A DNA stretch of 5,233 bases. Origin: Sporichthyaceae bacterium (GTDB lineage Bacteria > Actinomycetota > Actinomycetes > JACCUZ01). The DNA is taken from positions 1 to 5,233 of the forward strand of contig JACCUZ010000100.1 in NCBI GenBank assembly GCA_013698395.1, written 5' to 3'. The notes beneath the pieces are model-generated. The model saw only the letters and a program-made list of their open reading frames with translations. It did not search any database and was not told the DNA's origin. Positions 1-5,117 of this stretch are shown here, one piece after another (within the stretch, counting starts at the first letter, position 1; every line of letters starts with the position of its first letter). Both the position numbers and the translations under genes were made by a program.

Positions 1-37
1 AGTGTCGCCTCCGGGTACGCGGCCCCGAGCGGCGCAC

Positions 38-847
38 TCAGTGCGCGGTCCACCCGCCGTCCATCACGAACGAGGCGCCGGTGACGAAGGATGCTCGGGG
101 GGAGCACAGGTACGCCGCGAGGTCGGCGACCTCCTCGGGCTCGATCAGTCGCTTGATGGCCGCGGGGGCGAGCATCACCTGCTCGACGACGTCCTGCGGG
201 GACAGCCCGTGAATGCGCGCCTGGTCCTCGATCTGGCCTTCCACGAGCGGCGTGCGGACGTACGCCGGGGCGATGCAGTTGGAGGTCACCCCGTGAGCCG
301 CGCCCTCGAGGGCGATGACCTTGGACAGGCCCTCCAGGCCGTGCTTGGCCGTGACGTAGGCGGCCTTGAACGGCGACGCACGCCAGCCGTGCACAGAGGA
401 GATGTTGACCACGCGGCCCCAGCCCCGGGCGTACATGTGGGGCAGCGCGGAGCGCACGATGAGGAAGGGCGCCTCCAGCATCACCCGCAGGATGAGGGCG
501 AAGCGCTCCGGAGGGAACTCCTCGAGCGGGGCCACGTGCTGCAGGCCGGCGTTGTTGACCACGACGTCGGCCGTGGCGGCCAGTCCCCCCAGTCGTGCGG
601 TCTCGGAGAGATCCGCGACCACCGATGTGCCCCCGATGGCCTCGGCGACCTCAGCGGCGCCGGCCCCGTCCAGGTCCACCACGGTCACGGCCGCCCCCGC
701 GGCGGCGAGACGGTGCGCGATGGCCCGCCCGATCCCGCTGGCGGCGCCCGTCACCAGTGCGCTCCTGCCGGCCAGGTCGCTCTCCACCGGGGCGTCCCGC
801 CTCGCGGCCGGGGCGAGGGTGTCGGCCGGCACGCGATCCATGACCAT
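38..847 (-). CDS. bdhA: 3-hydroxybutyrate dehydrogenase (SDR family)
   Basis: Cytoplasmic NAD-dependent oxidation of (R)-3-hydroxybutyrate to acetoacetate, the first step in using ketone bodies or PHB monomers. Numbered from the ATG at 847 (269 aa), it shows the Rossmann loop TGAASGIG (33-40), NNAG (98-101), catalytic Ser151, Tyr164 and Lys168 (YVTAK), and the residues known in the Pseudomonas fragi enzyme to hold the substrate carboxylate: Gln103 (LQHV), His153 (SVHG), Lys161 and Gln205 (EGQIEDQ). It ends in GGWTAH, close to the family's usual GGWTAQ/R. These residues separate it from generic SDR reductases. The stretch between the ADLS and NNAG motifs is about 14 residues shorter than in P. 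fragi; I recall the short form in other actinobacterial homologues. The start is uncertain: ATG 847, ATG 841, GTG 898 and GTG 787 are all in frame and none has a good Shine-Dalgarno. GTG 787 (249 aa, AGGCGGGA upstream) fits the family's N-terminus best. It is the last gene of the leftward group and pairs metabolically with scoAB. Confidence 0.93.
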   Translation of the reverse strand: MVMDRVPADTLAPAARRDAPVESDLAGRSALVTGAASGIGRAIAHRLAAAGAAVTVVDLDGAGAAEVAEAIGGTSVVADLSETARLGGLAATADVVVNNAGLQHVAPLEEFPPERFALILRVMLEAPFLIVRSALPHMYARGWGRVVNISSVHGWRASPFKAAYVTAKHGLEGLSKVIALEGAAHGVTSNCIAPAYVRTPLVEGQIEDQARIHGLSPQDVVEQVMLAPAAIKRLIEPEEVADLAAYLCSPRASFVTGASFVMDGGWTAH

Positions 848-893
848 GACGAGGGACGCTATGGGCCGGACCGGGCCGCTCCCACGGTGATGA

Positions 894-923
894 ACCACAC
901 AACGACGGGCGCTGCAGTGTGGT
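894..923. repeat. 7-bp inverted repeat upstream of bdhA
   Basis: ACCACAC (894-900) and GTGTGGT (917-923) are perfect inverted arms separated by 16 bases. The element lies in the gap between the small ORF stop (944) and the possible bdhA starts, and overlaps the GTG at 898. Half-site centres are 23 bp apart, about two helical turns, so an operator for bdhA is possible. A weak RNA hairpin is the alternative. No regulator is assigned. Confidence 0.3.
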
Positions 924-943
924 CTGGCTACAAGCGGACGGGA

Positions 944-1105
944 TCAGTGGACGTTGTCGCCCATCCCCAGCTCGTCGTCCACCTGAACCTCGCCCACCGT
1001 GCGGACGAGCTCGTGGTGACCGCGAACCGCTGCCGCGTCAAGCTGCGGCGGACGCCTACCGCTGAAATCTCCGCCTGTCGTTGCAGTGTTGTCGGGCTCA
1101 ATCAT
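944..1105 (-). CDS. Candidate small acidic protein, 53 aa, unknown function
   Basis: I do not recognise this protein. The case for a gene is the start: the ATG at 1105 is preceded by GAGGAGGAGCA (1116-1106), a near-ideal Shine-Dalgarno and the strongest one in the window. It sits in the 250-bp gap between aceA and bdhA, same strand, 88 nt after the aceA stop and 96 nt before the bdhA ATG at 847. The product begins MIEPDNTATTGG, is acidic (10 Asp/Glu against 4 Arg and no Lys), and has no signal peptide or membrane segment. Its C-terminal half (VRGHHELVRTVGEV, then QVDDELGMGDNVH) looks like a short helix followed by an acidic tail. By my count about 75% of its third codon positions are G or C, higher in the second half, which is compatible with coding but not decisive. 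The frame stays open upstream to 1225, overlapping the end of aceA, but 1105 is the only start with a ribosome binding site. It could be a small regulatory or accessory protein of the aceA operon, or a non-functional remnant. Confidence 0.45.
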   Translation of the reverse strand: MIEPDNTATTGGDFSGRRPPQLDAAAVRGHHELVRTVGEVQVDDELGMGDNVH

Positions 1106-1116
1106 TGCTCCTCCTC
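1106..1116 (-). promoter_or_regulatory. Strong Shine-Dalgarno of the 53-aa ORF
   Basis: On the minus strand GAGGAGGAGCA directly precedes the ATG. AGGAGG (1115-1110) matches the anti-SD fully with a 4-nt spacer, and the overlapping GAGGAG gives 5 nt. It fixes the start of the small ORF and is better than the site of any recognised enzyme gene here. Confidence 0.6.
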
Positions 1117-1132
1117 GGAAACGCTGTCTGCG

Positions 1133-1159
1133 CACGCGCTGCCCCGCCGGCAGCACGTG
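1133..1159 (-). terminator. 11-bp hairpin in the aceA 3' region (no U tract)
   Basis: On the minus strand CACGTGCTGCC (1159-1149), loop GGCGG (1148-1144) and GGCAGCGCGTG (1143-1133) form an 11-bp stem with one U-G wobble. On the plus strand the same position is a C/A mismatch, so the stem is complete only in aceA-sense RNA. It starts 34 nt after the aceA stop and ends 27 nt before the small ORF start. No T run follows, so it is not a classical intrinsic terminator. It may be a U-less terminator, a processing site or 3'-end stabiliser that uncouples aceA from the genes downstream, or a structure affecting small-ORF translation. The stem is seen directly; the role is inferred. Confidence 0.55.
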
Positions 1160-1193
1160 GTCACGGCTGATGTGTGTGCCGCCAAGTTGTTGG

Positions 1194-2543
1194 TCAGAAC
1201 TGCTCGTCCTCGGTGGAGCCGGCAAGTGCCAGCGTTTCGCTCCGCGGATTCAGGGCCGTGGCGACGTGGTCGAAGTAGCCGGTGCCCACCTCCGCTTGGT
1301 GCTTCACCGCGGTGTAGCCGTGTTCGGCCAGCTCGAACTCCCGCTCCTGCAGGGCGACGTACGCCGGCATCCCGGTCTCTGCGTAGCCCCTGGCCAACTC
1401 GAACATCGACGCGTTCAGGGCATGGAAGCCGGCTAGCGTGATGAACTGGAATTTGTAATCCAGGCTGCCGAGCTTGCGCTGGAACCGCTCGATGTCGGCG
1501 TCGTCGAGCGCCGCGCGCCAGTTGAACGACGGGGAGCAGTTGTACGCCAGCATCTTGTCGGGGTACTCGGCATGGACCGCCTCCGCAAACCGCTCGGCCA
1601 ACTGAAGGTCAGGCGTTGACGTCTCGAACCAGATGAGGTCGGCGTAGGGCGCGTAGGCGAGGGCGCGGGAGACGACTGCCTCCAGGCCGTTACGCACATG
1701 GAAGAAGCCTTCGCTGCTACGCCCACCCGTACAGAATCGAGCGTCACGCTCATCGATGTCGCTCGTGATCAACGTCGCCGCCAGGGCGTCCGTGCGTGCG
1801 ACGACGATCGTCGGAACCCCGCTCACGTCAGCGGCGAGCCGCGCTGCATTGAGGGTGCGCACGTGTTGCGCCGTAGGGATGAGGACCTTTCCGCCGAGGT
1901 GGCCGCACTTCTTCTCCGATGCCAGCTGGTCTTCCCAGTGCACACCTGCGGCGCCGGCCTCGATCATCGCCTTCATCAGCTCGAAGGCGTTGAGCGCGCC
2001 GCCGAAACCTGCCTCTGCGTCAGCGATGATCGGTGCGAGCCAGTACGGATCGTCGGCGGCATCCTCTGCCCACGCGATCTGGTCCGCCCGCATCAGCGCG
2101 TTGTTGATGCGGCGGACGACCGCGGGGACCGAGTTGGCTGGGTAGAGGCTCTGGTCGGGGTAGGTCTGCCCGGCAAGGTTGGCGTCCGCCGCGACCTGCC
2201 AGCCGGAGAGGTAGATCGCCTCCAGGCCAGCGCGGACCATCTGCACCGCCTGGTTCCCGGTGAGCGCGCCGAGCGCGGGAACGTAGGCGCGGCTGTGAAG
2301 CAGCTCCCACAAACGATCGGCACCGAGGCGGGCGAGGGTGTGGCCTTCTTGCACCGACCCCCGCAGCCGCACAACGTCCTCAGCAGTGTAGGTACGCATG
2401 ATGCCGGCCCAGCGCGAGGAGGTCCTCCACTCGGCCTCGAGCGCGGCAGCCTGCGCCGCGCGGCCCTCGGCTCTGCGAGTTTCGGGTTGACGCATCGCTG
2501 CGGTCAGCGGGCTGTCCTGCGCACGTGTGATGAGGTCGGTCAC
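1194..2543 (-). CDS. aceA: Isocitrate lyase (glyoxylate shunt)
   Basis: Cytoplasmic enzyme cleaving isocitrate to glyoxylate and succinate, so that C2 units are spared the decarboxylating TCA steps. From the GTG at 2543 it is 449 aa. The active-site loop KKCGHLGGK (211-219) carries catalytic Cys213, equivalent to Cys191 of the M. tuberculosis enzyme. NCSPSFNW begins at Asn335 (mycobacterial Asn313). ALGALTGNQAVQ, YLSGWQVAADANL, ADAEAGFGG and HWEDQ are also conserved, and it ends GSTEDEQF, like the mycobacterial C-terminus. A small oddity is ETSTPDLQ where ETGTPD is usual. GTG 2543 was chosen because AAGGGA (2559-2554) lies 10 nt upstream. ATG 2495 would give 433 aa, nearer the 428 aa of M. 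tuberculosis Icl1, but has no visible SD. The frame is open back to 3122, but that part is antisense to the regulator. It is transcribed divergently from the RamB-like gene, which probably controls it. Confidence 0.97.
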   Translation of the reverse strand: MTDLITRAQDSPLTAAMRQPETRRAEGRAAQAAALEAEWRTSSRWAGIMRTYTAEDVVRLRGSVQEGHTLARLGADRLWELLHSRAYVPALGALTGNQAVQMVRAGLEAIYLSGWQVAADANLAGQTYPDQSLYPANSVPAVVRRINNALMRADQIAWAEDAADDPYWLAPIIADAEAGFGGALNAFELMKAMIEAGAAGVHWEDQLASEKKCGHLGGKVLIPTAQHVRTLNAARLAADVSGVPTIVVARTDALAATLITSDIDERDARFCTGGRSSEGFFHVRNGLEAVVSRALAYAPYADLIWFETSTPDLQLAERFAEAVHAEYPDKMLAYNCSPSFNWRAALDDADIERFQRKLGSLDYKFQFITLAGFHALNASMFELARGYAETGMPAYVALQEREFELAEHGYTAVKHQAEVGTGYFDHVATALNPRSETLALAGSTEDEQF

Positions 2544-2580
2544 GGGGCCACTGTCCCTTCTCAGATGGATCTGCGGAACC

Positions 2581-2595
2581 ACCGTCCTGCACGGT
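2581..2595. promoter_or_regulatory. Inverted repeat ACCGT-N5-ACGGT, candidate operator
   Basis: ACCGT (2581-2585) and ACGGT (2591-2595) flank CCTGC. With a one-base bulge the symmetry extends outward (AACC on the left, TTGGT on the right). It lies 38-52 bp upstream of the aceA GTG, where a bound repressor could block transcription. It has the same geometry as the dyad at 2641-2655 but different arms. It may be a binding site or chance. Confidence 0.3.
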
Positions 2596-2640
2596 TGGTG
2601 CCCCCTACTAGTGATGTCCGTCGTGAAAGAAGGCCGTTGT

Positions 2641-2655
2641 TCACATATCGTGTGA
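2641..2655. promoter_or_regulatory. Perfect dyad TCACA-N5-TGTGA over the regulator -10
   Basis: TCACA (2641-2645), spacer TATCG, TGTGA (2651-2655). It ends 3 bp before the regulator's ATG and covers its apparent -10 hexamer, the position expected for autorepression. The CRP site is TGTGA-N6-TCACA, the reverse arm order, so this is not a CRP-type site. The natural candidate ligand is the adjacent XRE-type regulator, but binding is inferred. Confidence 0.45.
2646..2651 (+). promoter_or_regulatory. -10 element of a leaderless regulator promoter
   Basis: TATCGT fits the actinobacterial -10 pattern TANNNT and ends 7 nt before the A of ATG 2659, so transcription would start at or next to the start codon. 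This explains why no Shine-Dalgarno precedes the gene; the nearest purine run, GAAAGAAGG, is about 26 nt away. No convincing -35 is seen. Confidence 0.45.
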
Positions 2656-2658
2656 TGC

Positions 2659-4179
2659 ATGCCAACCTTTCCGGCTTCTCCGGATGCTCTGGTCGTGGGG
2701 CGGCGCGTGCGGCAGCTGCGCAAGGCGCGGGGCTGGAACCTGCAGCAGCTCGCGCAGCAGGTCAACAGGGCTCCGTCAGCCCTGTCGATGCTCGAGAACG
2801 GACGCCGCGAACCGAAGCTGTCCCTGCTGCGCGACCTTGCCGAAGCCTTCGACGTCCCTGTGGCGCAACTGCTCGGCGGCGAGGCCCTCGACCGTCGGGC
2901 TGAGCTGGAGATCGCGCTGGAGCGAGCACAGGCATCGCCGCTGTACTCCTCGCTGCGTCTGCCAGGGATCCGGCCGGGTGTCCGTGTGCCGACCCCCGTG
3001 CTGGAGGCCTTGGTCGGCCTCCACGCGGAGTTGGAGCGGCAGGCGAGTGCACACCTGGCCACGCCGGAAGAGGCACGCCGGGCCAACAGGGCTCTGCGCG
3101 CGCACATGCGCGAGCGCGGCAACTACTTCGGCGAGATCGAGGCCGCCGCCGCAGAGATGTTGCGAGCTGCCGGACACGCCGGGGGGCCACTGACCGAACG
3201 GGACGTCAGGGCAATCGCCGCTCGCGTGGGTTTCACGCTGCATCCTGAGGCGGACCTTCCCCATGCTGCCCGTTCTGTCATCGACTTGCGGCACCACCGG
3301 ATCTTCCTGCCGCATCCTCGTGACCGCCGTGGGCACGGTCGTCGACAGGTCGCACTCCAGGCAATCGGGCACATCGTCCTGGGACACGCAGAACCGGCGG
3401 GATACGCAGACTTCCTGCGACAGCGCGTTGAGGTGAACTACTTCTCGGCTGCCGTTCTGGTGCCGGAGGCGCACGCCGTGTCGCTGCTGAAGGCCGCGAA
3501 AGCAAACCGTGACATTGCAGTCGAGGATCTGCGCGATGCCTTCGCCGTGTCATACGAGACCGCGGCGCACAGGTTCACCAATGTGGCGACCCAGCACCTG
3601 GGCGTCCCTGTCCACTTCATGCGCGTGCACGAGAGCGGCACCATCTACAAGGCCTACGAGAATGACGGCGTCAAGTTCCCAACGGATGTCACCGGCGCTA
3701 TCGAGGGGCAGCCGGCATGCCGTCACTGGACTGCGCGGGCCGTGTTCGGCCGGACGCACCAGGGCGGCGCCTACCAGCAGTACACCGACACCCCCAGCGG
3801 GACCTATTGGTGCAGCGCGCTCGTTGAGCCGGGCGATCACGGAGACTTCTCCATCTCCGTCGGGGTGCCTTACGCCCATGCGCGCTGGTTCCGCGGCCAC
3901 GACACGACCGAGCGCGGGCGCTCGCTCTGCCCGGACACAACGTGCTGCCGTAAACCGCCTGCGAGCCTGTCCGAGCGGTGGGCAGGGGCGGTCTTGGCCA
4001 GCGCGCGGGCTCACACTCACCTTCTCGCCGCCCTTCCGCCAGGAACCTTCCCCGGCGTGGACGACACGGAGGTCCTGCGCTTCCTCGAAGCCCGCGCAGC
4101 GGAGTGGAGGAGGCAAACGCCCGAGAACGCAACGTCGGAAACCACTACCGACCCCTCACACCAACCGGTGACGGCCTAG
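2659..4179 (+). CDS. RamB/ScfR-like regulator (XRE + degenerate ImmA/IrrE-like)
   Basis: Predicted DNA-binding regulator, 506 aa (mycobacterial RamB is about 474). Residues 14-74 are an XRE/Cro helix-turn-helix (GRRVRQLRKARGWNLQQLA, recognition region PSALSMLENG). A linker follows, then an ImmA/IrrE-like middle domain ending with VNYFSAAVLVP and AVSYETAAHRFTNV. The C-terminal domain opens GVPVHFMRV and carries Cys354, Cys385 and the cluster CPDTTCCR (Cys424, 429, 430), as in ScfR (DUF2083) proteins. Where ImmA/IrrE proteases have HExxH, this has QAIGH (234-238) followed by IVLGH, so the first His and catalytic Glu are absent and a protease role is unlikely. Known members include RamB, which represses aceA/icl genes; the divergent aceA supports the same job here. 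ATG 2659 is the first start after an in-frame stop at 2653-2655; GTG 2695 would clip the N-terminus just before the HTH. I withhold the symbol ramB because the sequence is clearly diverged from characterised RamB. Confidence 0.87.
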   Translation: MPTFPASPDALVVGRRVRQLRKARGWNLQQLAQQVNRAPSALSMLENGRREPKLSLLRDLAEAFDVPVAQLLGGEALDRRAELEIALERAQASPLYSSLRLPGIRPGVRVPTPVLEALVGLHAELERQASAHLATPEEARRANRALRAHMRERGNYFGEIEAAAAEMLRAAGHAGGPLTERDVRAIAARVGFTLHPEADLPHAARSVIDLRHHRIFLPHPRDRRGHGRRQVALQAIGHIVLGHAEPAGYADFLRQRVEVNYFSAAVLVPEAHAVSLLKAAKANRDIAVEDLRDAFAVSYETAAHRFTNVATQHLGVPVHFMRVHESGTIYKAYENDGVKFPTDVTGAIEGQPACRHWTARAVFGRTHQGGAYQQYTDTPSGTYWCSALVEPGDHGDFSISVGVPYAHARWFRGHDTTERGRSLCPDTTCCRKPPASLSERWAGAVLASARAHTHLLAALPPGTFPGVDDTEVLRFLEARAAEWRRQTPENATSETTTDPSHQPVTA

Positions 4180-4207
4180 CAGGCGGCATAGGAGCGCGAA
4201 CAGGCGG

Positions 4208-4220
4208 GAGGTCCCACCTC
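4208..4220. repeat. Short dyad GAGGT-CCC-ACCTC after the regulator
   Basis: GAGGT (4208-4212) and ACCTC (4216-4220) flank CCC, and two more G-U pairs are possible in plus-strand RNA. It lies in the 95-bp gap between the regulator stop (TAG, 4177-4179) and scoA. There is no T run and the loop is only 3 nt. It is either a weak terminator for the regulator or an operator for scoAB. Confidence 0.25.
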
Positions 4221-4260
4221 TTCGCACTCTTCGGCGTGCCGCGGGCGCACTAGGCATCGC

Positions 4261-4266
4261 TAGAGT
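4261..4266 (+). promoter_or_regulatory. -10 element of the scoAB promoter, likely leaderless
   Basis: TAGAGT fits TANNNT and ends 8 nt before GTG 4275, where no Shine-Dalgarno exists. Transcription would begin at or within a base or two of the start codon. No clear -35 hexamer is visible at the right distance. If real, scoAB has its own promoter separate from the regulator. Confidence 0.4.
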
Positions 4267-4274
4267 CCGGTGTC

Positions 4275-5114
4275 GTGCCTGACGCCGTCCAACCAGCCAC
4301 CCACGCGCTGCGGCCCGCGGACAAGGTCGTCGCCTCGGCGGCCGAAGCGGTCGCCGACATCCCCGACGGCGCCACCCTCGCCGTCGGAGGCTTCGGGTTG
4401 TGCGGTGTGCCGCAGCAGCTCATCGATGCACTGCACGCGGCCGGCACCACCGACCTCGAGGTCGTGTCCAACAACTGCGGCGTCGACGACTGGGGCCTGG
4501 GGGTGCTGCTCGCCGACCACCGCATCGCCCGGATGACCTCGTCCTATGTCGGTGAGAACAAGGAGTTCGCCCGGCAGTTCCTCTCCGGCGAGCTGGAGGT
4601 CGAGCTCACCCCGCAGGGCACGCTCGCCGAGCGGCTGCGAGCCGGTGGCGCGGGGATCCCGGCCTTCTACACCGCCACCGGGGTGGGGACGCAGGTGGCC
4701 GAGGGCGGCCTGCCCTGGCGCTACGCACCGGACGGCTCGGTCGTGCGCTCGTCGCCGGTCAAGCAGACCCGGGAGTTCACGGTCCGCGGCGAGGCACGCA
4801 CGTACGTCCTCGAGGAGTCCATCGTCACCGACTTCGCCCTGGTGCACGCCTGGAAGGGCGACCGGTCGGGCAACCTGGTCTTCCGCGAGAGTGCCCGCAA
4901 CTTCAACCCGCTCTGCGCCACGGCGGGACGCGTCACCATCGCCCAGGTCGAGCACCTGGTGGACGTCGGGGCGATCCGTCCCGAGGACGTGCACACCCCC
5001 GGGGTGTTCGTGCAGCGCGTGGTCGAGGTCGGTGCCCACGTGGAGAAGCGGATCGAGAAGCGCACGGTCCGACCCCGGCCACAGGGCACCACGCCCGAGA
5101 CCGCGGAGGGCTGA
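4275..5114 (+). CDS. scoA: 3-oxoacid CoA-transferase subunit A
   Basis: Alpha subunit of cytoplasmic succinyl-CoA:3-oxoacid CoA-transferase, which moves CoA from succinyl-CoA to acetoacetate. 279 aa. The CoA-transferase family I subunit A signature is at 31-46 (DGATLAVGGFGLCGVP). NNCGVDDWGLGVLL, SSYVGENKEFARQFLSGEL, ELTPQGTLAERLRAGG, GIPAFYTATGVGTQVAEGG and FALVHAWKGDRSGNL all match my recollection of mycobacterial ScoA. The catalytic glutamate lies in subunit B, outside this window. ScoA of M. tuberculosis is about 248 aa; this one has some 15 extra N-terminal residues before DKVVA and a polar tail after EKRTVR. No ATG or GTG lies near DKVVA, so GTG 4275 is the likeliest start. It overlaps no gene and is followed after 3 nt by scoB. 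Atypical CoA-transferases for other 3-oxoacids (for example 3-oxoadipate) share the fold, but bdhA nearby favours acetoacetate. Confidence 0.95.
   Translation: MPDAVQPATHALRPADKVVASAAEAVADIPDGATLAVGGFGLCGVPQQLIDALHAAGTTDLEVVSNNCGVDDWGLGVLLADHRIARMTSSYVGENKEFARQFLSGELEVELTPQGTLAERLRAGGAGIPAFYTATGVGTQVAEGGLPWRYAPDGSVVRSSPVKQTREFTVRGEARTYVLEESIVTDFALVHAWKGDRSGNLVFRESARNFNPLCATAGRVTIAQVEHLVDVGAIRPEDVHTPGVFVQRVVEVGAHVEKRIEKRTVRPRPQGTTPETAEG
5105..5110 (+). promoter_or_regulatory. Shine-Dalgarno of scoB inside scoA
   Basis: GGAGGG lies within the last codons of scoA, 7 nt before GTG 5118. It supports GTG 5118 over the downstream in-frame ATG at 5139, and tight translational linkage of the two subunits. 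Confidence 0.65.
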
Positions 5115-5117
5115 GCG

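Larger units (their letters stand above)
2544..2658. promoter_or_regulatory. Divergent aceA / ramB-like control region
   Basis: This 115-bp gap separates the start codons of aceA (leftward) and the regulator (rightward), and must hold both promoters. It contains two short dyads with 5-bp arms and 5-bp spacers, centred at 2588 and 2648, 60 bp apart, and the aceA Shine-Dalgarno AAGGGA (2559-2554, minus). I found no good -10/-35 pair for aceA. The published C. glutamicum RamB site, built around TTTGC, is not visible, so this regulator, if it binds here, probably uses a different sequence. Confidence 0.7.

Noticed and set aside
1..37. Terminator downstream of bdhA
   Set aside because: The 37 bases available show no stem with a T run; a terminator may lie beyond the window.
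2..1441. 479-codon plus-strand open frame
   Set aside because: Antisense to bdhA and the end of aceA; no start with a ribosome binding site and no recognisable domain. Long antisense frames are common in high-GC DNA.
2641..2655. CRP/GlxR-type site
   Set aside because: The arms are in the opposite order (TCACA first, TGTGA second) with a 5-bp spacer, unlike TGTGA-N6-TCACA.
2544..2658. Canonical C. glutamicum RamB operator
   Set aside because: No TTTGC-centred A/T-flanked 13-mer is present on either strand of the divergent region.
1698..2903. 401-codon plus-strand open frame
   Set aside because: Antisense to aceA and then out of frame with the regulator; composition is that of a high-GC shadow frame.
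2544..3122. Open extension of the aceA frame upstream (642-aa version of the reading frame)
   Set aside because: It runs antisense through the regulator's HTH, is Arg/Ser-rich without domain character, and isocitrate lyase homology begins only after the GTG at 2543.
4236..4250. GTGC-N7-GCAC inverted repeat just upstream of the scoA promoter
   Set aside because: Arms of only 4 bp in GC-rich sequence are expected by chance.
4250..4263. CTAG-N6-CTAG pair near the scoA -10
   Set aside because: Two copies of a 4-bp self-complementary word; too short to support a function, although CTAG is rare in many bacteria.
4260..5039. 259-codon minus-strand open frame
   Set aside because: Fully antisense to scoA, whose family identity is clear; no family features in the antisense translation.
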